From Bartonella sp. M0177 (lineage in GTDB: Bacteria > Pseudomonadota > Alphaproteobacteria > Rhizobiales > Rhizobiaceae), in assembly GCF_016102285.1 (NCBI RefSeq), contig NZ_JACFOY010000001.1, forward strand, positions 744,001 through 808,000: a stretch of DNA of 64,000 nucleotides. The letters run 5' to 3'. The translations under genes were made by a program, and so were the position numbers. This document shows, in pieces, positions 56,788-64,000 of the stretch; position 1 is the first letter of the stretch, and each line of letters opens with the position of its first letter. The notes under the pieces are model-generated. The model had not been told where the DNA came from. It saw only the letters and a list, made by a program, of their open reading frames with translations, and ran no database searches.

Positions 56788-57807
56788 ATGATATCGAAAC
56801 CACCATTAACAATTCGCCTCTGCGGACCGCGCGGCTTTTGTGCCGGTGTCGACAGAGCAATACAGATCGTCATTCTCGCTTTGAAAAAATATGGTGCGCC
56901 GGTCTATGTGCGTCATGAAATTGTGCATAATCGCTATGTTGTAGAAGGCCTGCAGGCGCGGGGCGCAATTTTTGTTGAAGAGCTTGATGAAATACCAGCG
57001 GAACATCATAACCAACCGGTTATTTTTTCAGCCCACGGTGTACCGAAATCGGTACCTGAAACTGCACGATTGCAAAATCTTTTTTATCTTGATGCAACCT
57101 GTCCGCTGGTTTCAAAAGTGCATAAACAGGCTATGCGTCACCAGCGCAACGGGCGTCATGTCATTCTGATTGGCCATTCCGGTCATCCCGAAGTTATCGG
57201 GACTATGGGGCAGGTTGACCCGGGAACTGTAACTTTGATTGAAAATGTCGAAGATGCCGAAAATTATCAGCCATTGCCCGGTCAAAAACTCGGATTTGTC
57301 AGCCAGACAACTTTGTCTGTGGAAGATACGGCGGAAATTATCGCTGTATTGAAACGGCGGTTCCCCGATATTGAACCACCGGCAGCTGAATCGATTTGCT
57401 ATGCAACGACCAATCGTCAGGAGGCTGTAAGAGCGGCCGCTCCCGGCAGTGACCTGTTTTTGATTGTCGGTGCTCCGAATTCGTCAAATTCCCGCCGTCT
57501 GGTCGAAGTCGCAGAACGGTTTGGTGCCAAACGTTCTTTGCTTGTGCAACGCGCATCCGAAATAGACTTTGATCATTTGGATAATGTCCATACGGTCAGT
57601 CTTTCTGCCGGCGCATCGGCACCGGAAATAATTGTTGATGAAATCATTGCTGCGTTCAGAAAACGTTATGATGTCACTATAGAAATTGCAGAGACTGCGG
57701 TTGAAAATGAAACCTTTTTGGTCAACAGGGAATTGCGGGAAGTCGTGTTGACGCCGGAAGATATGGAATTTGTCAATGGCAAAGGGATTCCCGATAAAGA
57801 CAAGTGA
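56788..57807 (+). CDS. ispH: 4-hydroxy-3-methylbut-2-enyl diphosphate reductase
   Basis: A 339-residue iron-sulfur enzyme, last step of the MEP pathway, producing IPP and DMAPP. Three cluster-binding cysteines are in GFCAGVDRAI (Cys 18), DATCPLVSKVH and ICYATTNRQEAV. HEIVHNRYVVEGL near residue 45 and SAGASAPEIIVDEII near the C-terminus are conserved. It is first of an ispH-thrB-rnhA run that normally follows the cox operon in Rhizobiales. Confidence 0.97.
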   Translation: MISKPPLTIRLCGPRGFCAGVDRAIQIVILALKKYGAPVYVRHEIVHNRYVVEGLQARGAIFVEELDEIPAEHHNQPVIFSAHGVPKSVPETARLQNLFYLDATCPLVSKVHKQAMRHQRNGRHVILIGHSGHPEVIGTMGQVDPGTVTLIENVEDAENYQPLPGQKLGFVSQTTLSVEDTAEIIAVLKRRFPDIEPPAAESICYATTNRQEAVRAAAPGSDLFLIVGAPNSSNSRRLVEVAERFGAKRSLLVQRASEIDFDHLDNVHTVSLSAGASAPEIIVDEIIAAFRKRYDVTIEIAETAVENETFLVNRELREVVLTPEDMEFVNGKGIPDKDK

Positions 57808-57840
57808 CAAAAGCATGAACTTGCTCGCAAGGGGCGGATA

Positions 57841-58800
57841 ATGGCTGTTTATACCGATATCAATGAAGACGAATTAACAGAATTTTTAAATGATTATTCG
57901 ATTGGTGCGCTGCAATCCTATAGAGGTATTGCAGAAGGTGTCGAAAATTCGAATTTTATGCTTCATACAGAAGCTGGACGTTTTATCCTCACACTCTTTG
58001 AAAAACGTGTCAAAAAAGAGGAACTGCCATTCTACCTCGAATTGATGAATCATCTTGCGGGTAAAGGAATTTCATGCCCGAAGCCTGTCAAACGTAAAGA
58101 CGGAAAAATGATTGGCGAACTCGTGGGAAGGCCCGCCACTATTGTATCTTTTCTGGAAGGTGTCTGGCTCAGAAAACCGAATGTCGAGCATTGTCGGGAA
58201 GTCGGTAAAGGCATGGCCGAAATGCATCTGGCAGGGCGTGATTTTCCGCTTAAACGAAAAAATAGCCTTTCTATCGAAGCCTGGCGCCCATTATGGAATT
58301 TGAGCCGTGGACGTGCAGAAGAATTGGCATCCGGTCTCGTTAAAGAAATTGACAGGGAACTCGACTATCTCGAAAGCAATTGGCCGCATGATCTACCTCA
58401 AGGCGTCATTCATGCCGACCTCTTCAACGACAATGTTTTCTTTCTGAACGATCATATGTCCGGCATTATAGATTTCTATTTTGCATGTACTGATATGCTT
58501 GTCTATGATCTTGTCATTGCCCTTAATGCCTGGTGTTTCGAACGCGATTATTCGTATAATGTCACAAAAAGCGAGGCGATGCTCAAAGCTTATTGTGCTG
58601 TTCGTCCGCTTCAGCAAAACGAGATTGACAATATACTGGTTCTCGCCCGTGGGGCGGCGATCAGATTTTTCCTCACCCGCCTTTATGATTGGTTCAACAC
58701 ACCAGCAAATAGTCTGGTTGTAAAAAAGGATCCGCTCGAATATTGGCGGAAATTGAATTTTTTCAGAGACGTCATTAAACCGTCTGAAATCGGTCTCTAA
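57841..58800 (+). CDS. thrB: Homoserine kinase, APH-fold type (ThrB2)
   Basis: A 319-residue enzyme of the aminoglycoside-phosphotransferase fold used for threonine synthesis in alphaproteobacteria in place of the GHMP-type Thr[16 protein letters not shown] is the N-lobe, [14 protein letters not shown] the catalytic loop and [17 protein letters not shown] the metal site. It lies 33 bases after ispH and 15 before rnhA. Confidence 0.94.
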   Translation: MAVYTDINEDELTEFLNDYSIGALQSYRGIAEGVENSNFMLHTEAGRFILTLFEKRVKKEELPFYLELMNHLAGKGISCPKPVKRKDGKMIGELVGRPATIVSFLEGVWLRKPNVEHCREVGKGMAEMHLAGRDFPLKRKNSLSIEAWRPLWNLSRGRAEELASGLVKEIDRELDYLESNWPHDLPQGVIHADLFNDNVFFLNDHMSGIIDFYFACTDMLVYDLVIALNAWCFERDYSYNVTKSEAMLKAYCAVRPLQQNEIDNILVLARGAAIRFFLTRLYDWFNTPANSLVVKKDPLEYWRKLNFFRDVIKPSEIGL

Positions 58801-58815
58801 ATCGCGGATGGTCCC

Positions 58816-59250
58816 TTGAAGCAGGTCGAAATATTCACTGATGGCGCTTGTTCCGGCAATCCGGGCCCTGGCGGTTGGGGAGTGCTTTTGCGTTGGAACG
58901 GGGTCACAAAAGAACTTTACGGCGGCGAAGCCGATACCACGAATAATCGTATGGAATTGACGGCCGCAATAAAAGCACTCAATGCGCTGAAGGAGGCCTG
59001 TGAAGTCGACCTTTATACCGATTCTGTCTATGTGCGGAATGGCATTTCAAGCTGGATAGATAGCTGGAAGGCGAATAATTGGAAAACATCTGCAAAAAAA
59101 CTGGTCAAGAATGCCGAGCTTTGGCAGCAATTGGATGAGGCGCGTTCGCGTCATAAAGTGAGCTGGCATTGGGTCAAAGGCCATGCAGGCCACCCCGAAA
59201 ACGAACGTTGTGACGAACTTGCCCGTAAGGGTGTTGCTGAAAACCGCTAA
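58816..59250 (+). CDS. rnhA: Ribonuclease HI
   Basis: A 144-residue type 1 RNase H that degrades RNA in RNA-DNA hybrids. [44 protein letters not shown] and RCDELARKG supply the D-E-D-D active site, and [13 protein letters not shown] the catalytic His. It starts with TTG; a nearby ATG is out of frame. Confidence 0.96.
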   Translation: MKQVEIFTDGACSGNPGPGGWGVLLRWNGVTKELYGGEADTTNNRMELTAAIKALNALKEACEVDLYTDSVYVRNGISSWIDSWKANNWKTSAKKLVKNAELWQQLDEARSRHKVSWHWVKGHAGHPENERCDELARKGVAENR

Positions 59251-59257
59251 ACGCTGT

Positions 59258-60067
59258 TCAATTTTTTTTATCAACGACCAATGTGCCGGTAAATGCTATA
59301 GGTTCTGCATCAACGATATAAGTGATAGGCCGTGGGGCATTACTATTTTTTGAAATAATACGCGCTGAAAATATTATTTCATGAGCGCTTTTTTTAACAA
59401 TTTCGGCAGGCCCGATTTCTTCCATTTTGCCATCAAGGAAAATTGCTTTTATCGTCTCTCCATCAATATGTTTCAAAGTTATGGTCATTGACTGTCCGTC
59501 TTCGCGCGCAGAAATTTCAAGATTTCGAGGCTTGCTTTTCGGTAATTTATTTGCTGCCATAGAAAGAAGTGACGCTGGAAGCGGCGTTTTGTCACTCACA
59601 TCTGAAAAGTCGAATGGAATATTGACCGGAATACAGATTTCTTTACATAAGCCTAAAGTGAACTGTCCTTTGAATGCTGCATTCTTCGTTTCTTTTTCAA
59701 CGTAAAATGGGAGCATTACCCCGCCTTTATAACCGATAGACCAATCATTACCGTCTATAAAGAGCTGAGGAACCGGAAATAAAATCTGGTAGTTTTTCGA
59801 TGGTTGAAAGTTGAATACTGGCGCCATGCCCGAACTCCCCGGATTTTGCCAATATGTTTTCCAACCCGGTTTGAGATCGACTTCTATTATTCCTTCAAAA
59901 TGCTTGCTTTCTTTACCATTGTTCAGCGCAACACGCACACGCCCGCCATCAATTTCATGCCAAGGAGTGGCTAACAATTGAACAGGTGAATTTGTTTGTG
60001 CAAATGTCGGTAAAGATACAAACGAGGTGAAGACGAAAAAGCAAACCAGCTTTAAAAGAAAACGCAA
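59258..60067 (-). CDS. Stand-alone DsbD N-terminal-domain-like periplasmic protein
   Basis: About 269 residues with a signal peptide (LKLVCFFVFTSFVSLPTFAQ) and an immunoglobulin-like domain of the DsbD alpha type. Key parts are PGWKTYWQNPGSSGMAP and TLGLCKEICIPVN, whose CX3C pair would carry the exchanged disulfide. The DsbD beta (membrane) and gamma (thioredoxin) parts are absent, so it needs a partner to receive electrons. TTG 60067 has a GAGG/GGAG site upstream; TTG 60115 would add 16 residues. It is convergent with rnhA. Confidence 0.75.
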   Translation of the reverse strand: MRFLLKLVCFFVFTSFVSLPTFAQTNSPVQLLATPWHEIDGGRVRVALNNGKESKHFEGIIEVDLKPGWKTYWQNPGSSGMAPVFNFQPSKNYQILFPVPQLFIDGNDWSIGYKGGVMLPFYVEKETKNAAFKGQFTLGLCKEICIPVNIPFDFSDVSDKTPLPASLLSMAANKLPKSKPRNLEISAREDGQSMTITLKHIDGETIKAIFLDGKMEEIGPAEIVKKSAHEIIFSARIISKNSNAPRPITYIVDAEPIAFTGTLVVDKKN

Positions 60068-60166
60068 TTCTCCGTCCTCGTCATCAACTAACAATTTATA
60101 CAAGAGTTTTGTCAAAAAACTTCACTTTTTTCTTGCAACTCGTCAATGTACGATTACTTTTAAATT

Positions 60167-60769
60167 ATGGATAAAATTAGCACAATGAAAAAACGCGACG
60201 GCTTTTTAAATGGCCATCTGCTTATTGCGATGCCGGGTATGGGAGATGAACGTTTTGCCCATGCGGTTATCTATATTTGTGCGCACTCTGACGAGGGCGC
60301 TATGGGGATTATGTTAAATCGGCGTAAGGATCTGAAATTTCCTGATCTTCTTTTACAGCTTGGCATTATTAATGCCGCTCAGGCTATCCATCTGCCGGAA
60401 CCGATAAAACTTTTTCCGGTGAGAAATGGCGGACCTGTCGATCGTTCGCGCGGGTTTGTCCTTCATACCGATGATTATGCATGCCGGACAACTATTCCTG
60501 TGACCCGTGATATCTGTCTGACATCAACAACGGATGTCTTGAAGGCAATGAGTTTGGGCAAAGGGCCGGAACGCGCAATTATTGCACTCGGATATGCCGG
60601 CTGGGCAGGTGGTCAACTCGAAGCGGAAATTGCTGCAAATGGCTGGCTGACGAGCTCGGTTGATGCCGATTTCCTGTTCGCTCAGGATTTCGACCATCAA
60701 TATGAAAAAAGCCTGAAGAAGATGGGTATTGACCCGACATTTCTCGTCGGACAGGCAGGACATGCTTGA
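60167..60769 (+). CDS. YqgE/AlgH family protein (UPF0301)
   Basis: A 200-residue soluble protein of the UPF0301 family: [30 protein letters not shown], and the [18 protein letters not shown] block with conserved Gly-Gly-Pro. C-terminal [14 protein letters not shown] is invariant. Named after Pseudomonas AlgH, a suggested regulator, but biochemical function is unknown. ATG 60167 or 60185 could be the start. The 254-base gap after it, 60770-61023, holds no supported gene. Confidence 0.9.
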   Translation: MDKISTMKKRDGFLNGHLLIAMPGMGDERFAHAVIYICAHSDEGAMGIMLNRRKDLKFPDLLLQLGIINAAQAIHLPEPIKLFPVRNGGPVDRSRGFVLHTDDYACRTTIPVTRDICLTSTTDVLKAMSLGKGPERAIIALGYAGWAGGQLEAEIAANGWLTSSVDADFLFAQDFDHQYEKSLKKMGIDPTFLVGQAGHA

Positions 60770-61023
60770 AAAAGACGAGCTGCAGAAGCAAAAATCTTTT
60801 TATTGCGAAGAAACTGATTTTAGCGAGATTCTAAAAAAATTTGAAAAAACAATTTAATTTTTAAGGAAATCGGAGAGGCACTCCATAGGCTTTTCATTAT
60901 TTTTGTGCCGATTATACTCTTCCGATAACCTCACTCTATCCTTTTAACCTGACCGGCTTTTTATCCCTTTGATGAGGTGGACCGGCCGGATGATCGTGAA
61001 CATATATTTCAGTAATTAAGGCC

Positions 61024-63906
61024 TTAAATTCCGGCTTTCGGATGTTTCGTGACAAGAGTGATAAGCTCTTCAACGCCCACCGGTTCGGTAAATACATTGC
61101 TTTGAACAAATTCGCAGCCTTCTTCACGCAACATAACGGCTTCGTTTTCCTTTTCGACCCCCTCGGCGATCACTTTCAGCTCGAGATCATGAGCCATTGT
61201 AATGATGGATTTCAACACCAGACGTTTCTTCGAACTATCGACTTCTAGAAGTGAACGATCGAGTTTTATCATATCGAAGGGGTAACGTAAGAGAAAGGCG
61301 AGAGAAGAATAGCCGGTACCGAAATTGTCGAGTGCAAGTCCGATGCCGAGTGCTTTGATCTTTTCAAGAAGATTGGATGATTGCTCGGGATTTTCTATCA
61401 GAATAGATTCCGACATTTCCATCATCAAGCGTCCCTTATTGACAGGATTGCGCATCAAAATTGCTTTCAATTCATTGATCAGTTCCTGATGAACCATCTC
61501 TGCGCTCGGAATATTGACTGAAATAAAGAAGGATTGTTTCGGAAAACGATCCTGAATATGAGCGAGATCTTCAACAACAGTTGACATAGCAAATTTCGCA
61601 AGTGGCATGACGACTTGCTCACTTTCTGCCGTGTGAATGAAATCGACAGCCGACAAATTGCCATGGCGGGGATGGTGCCATTCCATCAGAGCTTCAAAAC
61701 CGACAATTTGTCCGTCATTGAGGTCAAGAACCGGATGGTAAAGCACTTTGATTTCGTTGCGTTGAAGCGCATAACGAATATCATTGCCCATGCTGTTACG
61801 CTCAAGCCCCAAAGTGCGGAAATTGGGACGGAAAGGTTCTATTTTATTGCCACCGGCTTTTTTGGCGTGAATCATCGCGAGTTCTGCATCACTCAACATA
61901 TCTTCGGCATTCGAATTGCCTTCGGTCCATGTGATGAGGCCGATAGATGCGGATAACTTGACTTCGCGTTCTGAAAAAATGATAGGAGCGGCAACTGTTC
62001 TTTGCAATTGGTCAGCGAATGCTGCAATTTTGGCAGGGTCAGTCTGGCTTGTGAGGACGATTGCAAAACGATCTGTCGAGAGGCGTGAAAGTGTATCTTC
62101 GGGTGTAATCAGTCGCCCCAGACGGCGCGCAATTGTCAGCAGAAATGTGTCACCGACCGACATGCCGAACTGATAATTTATATTACGAAAACCATCAAAA
62201 TCGATAACAAATACAGTCGGTCTGATCGGCCGACCTGCAACAGCGAGATTGACAAAAGTTTGCAGGTGATCAAGGAAAAGTTGCTGATTGGGCAAGCCCG
62301 TCAAATTGTCATGGACAGAGTCTTGCAATAATCTTTCTTCCGCTTTTTTGTGATCGGTAACATTGACAAGTGTTCCCACCACCCGCACGATTTCTCCGTC
62401 AGAACCGATGACAGGTCTGGCTCTTAATGCAAACCAATAATAGTGTCCGTCGCCAGAACGCAAACGCAATGTTTGGTCAATCCGACCCTTGCGGGTATCG
62501 AGAATCATATCGAGTATGGCACGAAAGCGATCCCGATCGTCGCTGTGCAAAGCTTCAACCCAGTTACGGATTGTTCCATTCAATTCTCCCGCAGTGGAAC
62601 CGAGATAAATGGAGAGATCGGGATTGATAACCACACGGTCACGTCGCACATCCCAGTCCCAGACAATGTCGCCCGCTCCCATAACTGCAAGAGCCTGCCT
62701 TTCAAGATCGGAAAATATGCCTTGATGGAACGCGCCACCTGAAAACGCATGTTGCATAACCGTAAAGGCAATAAGAAGAACGATGAGAACCAGTCCGCCG
62801 GCAAGTGCAGGTTGAACAATATCATTATCAAGTTTGCCGGTTACACATACATAAGCTCCGCAAAGCCAAAAGATAATGAGAAGCCATGTCGGTATCAACA
62901 TAATGGCACGGTCGTAGCCGCGGATAGAAAGATAGCCGATGAGAACAATACCGAGCAGGGCGGTCAGTCCGAAAGAAAGTCGGGCAATACCGGCTGCTCT
63001 AGTCGGGTCATAGACCGCGAAAGCTCCGAGTGCGCATAAAGCGATTATCCAGGCCGCTGCACCATAGCTGAAATGGTAATGCCAGCGGTTTAAATGGAGG
63101 TAGGTAAAAAGAAAGATAAAGAGAGACGCAGCCAGTGCCACTTCCGTTGCCGCTCGCCACATCGGTTCGGTTTGTGCCGAGATAACGAATAATTTGTTCA
63201 GAAAATTGAAATCGATGCCGATATAGGCAAGCACTGCCCAGGCGACTGCTGCTGTTGCCGGAAAAAGGCCGGTTCCCCGTACCACAAAAAGAACACTCAA
63301 GAGGAGGGCGAGAAGTCCGGAGATGCCAAGCAATATACCGTGGTAGAGCGTATAAGAGTTAATTGTATCCTTATAAGCTTCCGGTTCCCACAAATAGACC
63401 TGTGGCAGTTTTGATGAACCGAGTTCGGCAACAAGTGTGACAACTGCCCCCGGATTGATGGTAATCCGGAAAATATCCGAATCAGGACTGGATTGCCTAT
63501 CAAGAGCAAAACCTTCAGACGGGGTAATGGATTGTATACGCACCGAACCAAGATCGGGCCATAACAGGCCGGATCCTGCCATCCGATAATGCGGTGTAAC
63601 AATCAGGCGGTCAATCTGGTCGTCGGTGGGATTGGCTATGGCAAAAACCGCCCAGTCACTTTCTGCGTGGTCTCCATTCCCCTGCATTTCGATACGCCGA
63701 ACAATACCATCCGGTCCGGCCGCCGTTGATGTTTGAAAAGTGTTCCCCTTGATGTGGTGGATTTCGACAGCGCGGGATAAATCAAGTGCGGTATCTTGCG
63801 AAGATATTTTGACGGGTTCAACAGACAATGCCGACTGGCACAACAGGGCGATCATCCCCAGTGTCCAGAATATAAAAATAGATACGGTCTTGCCTATAAT
63901 CTTCAC
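61024..63906 (-). CDS. Membrane PAS-GGDEF-EAL protein with altered active sites
   Basis: A 960-residue cyclic-di-GMP-type protein. It has a signal peptide (1-29), an external beta-rich domain (30-180), seven or eight helices (188-385), a PAS/PAC domain (400-520), then GGDEF (530-690) and EAL (700-955) domains. The GGDEF motif is STDRF (610-614), so diguanylate cyclase activity is not expected. EAL 738-740, Asn 798, Glu 830, Lys 881 and Glu 915 are kept, but the second Asp of DDFGTG is Asn 861, which usually weakens or abolishes phosphodiesterase activity. It may be a sensor or c-di-GMP-binding protein. Confidence 0.88.
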   Translation of the reverse strand: MKIIGKTVSIFIFWTLGMIALLCQSALSVEPVKISSQDTALDLSRAVEIHHIKGNTFQTSTAAGPDGIVRRIEMQGNGDHAESDWAVFAIANPTDDQIDRLIVTPHYRMAGSGLLWPDLGSVRIQSITPSEGFALDRQSSPDSDIFRITINPGAVVTLVAELGSSKLPQVYLWEPEAYKDTINSYTLYHGILLGISGLLALLLSVLFVVRGTGLFPATAAVAWAVLAYIGIDFNFLNKLFVISAQTEPMWRAATEVALAASLFIFLFTYLHLNRWHYHFSYGAAAWIIALCALGAFAVYDPTRAAGIARLSFGLTALLGIVLIGYLSIRGYDRAIMLIPTWLLIIFWLCGAYVCVTGKLDNDIVQPALAGGLVLIVLLIAFTVMQHAFSGGAFHQGIFSDLERQALAVMGAGDIVWDWDVRRDRVVINPDLSIYLGSTAGELNGTIRNWVEALHSDDRDRFRAILDMILDTRKGRIDQTLRLRSGDGHYYWFALRARPVIGSDGEIVRVVGTLVNVTDHKKAEERLLQDSVHDNLTGLPNQQLFLDHLQTFVNLAVAGRPIRPTVFVIDFDGFRNINYQFGMSVGDTFLLTIARRLGRLITPEDTLSRLSTDRFAIVLTSQTDPAKIAAFADQLQRTVAAPIIFSEREVKLSASIGLITWTEGNSNAEDMLSDAELAMIHAKKAGGNKIEPFRPNFRTLGLERNSMGNDIRYALQRNEIKVLYHPVLDLNDGQIVGFEALMEWHHPRHGNLSAVDFIHTAESEQVVMPLAKFAMSTVVEDLAHIQDRFPKQSFFISVNIPSAEMVHQELINELKAILMRNPVNKGRLMMEMSESILIENPEQSSNLLEKIKALGIGLALDNFGTGYSSLAFLLRYPFDMIKLDRSLLEVDSSKKRLVLKSIITMAHDLELKVIAEGVEKENEAVMLREEGCEFVQSNVFTEPVGVEELITLVTKHPKAGI

Positions 63907-63918
63907 AACGCCTCACTT

Positions 63919-64000
63919 TCAAATTGACTTTATTGGTCTTTCGGTTTCCAGCAAAGAATAGAGGTAATGATCCTGCCATTCACCGTGAATTTTAACATAA
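63919..64000 (-). CDS. 3' end of a gene running off the window (GNAT-like?)
   Basis: An open minus-strand frame enters from the right edge and ends 12 bases before the EAL gene start. The last residues read HGEWQDHYLYSLLETERP, which resembles the C-terminal part of some GNAT acetyltransferases (an aromatic-rich strand before the stop). Only 26 codons are visible, so the assignment is tentative. Spacing suggests cotranscription with the EAL gene. Confidence 0.4.
   Translation of the reverse strand, partial: YVKIHGEWQDHYLYSLLETERPIKSI

Overview
The window reads as chromosome of a Rhizobiales alphaproteobacterium close to Bartonella/Brucella. The signs are a separate F0 ATP synthase operon (atpI-B-E-F'-F), an invasion-associated locus B (IalB) family gene, DUF1344 and DUF6101 genes, two-subunit glycyl-tRNA synthetase, the order tldD / ialB-like / cox genes / ispH-thrB-rnhA, and CtrA-type TTAACCAT boxes. 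Base composition is moderate, richer in GC than classical blood-borne Bartonella but poorer than Brucella, which would suit a gut-symbiont Bartonella-like lineage. The species call is an inference. I found no rRNA, tRNA, CRISPR array or intact insertion sequence.

Layout. 1-6.7 kb: a YfgM-like TPR protein, GTPase Der, a SleB-type cell-wall hydrolase behind two CtrA-like boxes, and the F0 operon ending in a good terminator. 6.7-7.6 kb: a gene-free stretch with eight diverged 26-bp tandem repeats. 7.6-19.4 kb: housekeeping genes (DUF2158 protein, bestrophin-like channel, glyS-glyQ, TPR protein, polyprenyl diphosphate synthase, TrmN6-like methyltransferase, S49 peptidase, ispE, moaB). 19.6-26.6 kb: a strikingly AT-rich, tightly overlapping surface-glycan operon of unknown product (large membrane protein, GtrA-like, GT2, flippase-like protein, APH-fold kinase-like protein, HAD phosphatase-like protein, nucleotidyltransferase), then about 0.7 kb of gene desert. 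27.3-49.5 kb: mostly core metabolism (PA0069-family radical SAM, rnhB, tsaC/sua5-like, FAD oxidoreductase, purD, ubiA, pdxH, DnaJ-like, PCuAC, fabI, aroC, ribB, xseB, DedA, dxs, TlyA-like, RlmD-like). 49.5-64 kb: a YeeE/YedE transporter, tldD, an ialB-like gene, an eroded cytochrome oxidase locus, ispH-thrB-rnhA, a DsbD-like protein, YqgE, a large membrane PAS-GGDEF-EAL protein, and the 3' end of another gene.

The most interesting item is at 53.6-55.1 kb: an intact 492-codon relative of cytochrome c oxidase subunit I. It keeps all three haem histidines, the helix-VI His-Tyr pair and the overall fold. It has lost both tandem CuB histidines, the helix-VI glutamate (to Gln), the D-channel aspartate (to Asn), the K-channel lysine (to Ile), the Mg-site His/Asp and the haem-propionate arginine pair. 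The partner genes ctaC, ctaG, ctaE and surf1 are absent from the locus, while ctaB and a 48-codon ctaF remain. An uninterrupted frame with every catalytic position changed looks like retention for a non-oxidase role. Second is the AT-rich glycan operon with its kinase/HAD/nucleotidyltransferase trio. Other points are the 26-bp repeat tract, an orphan 16-bp palindrome, a GGDEF-EAL protein with changes in both active sites, and a stem-loop placed right after atpE.
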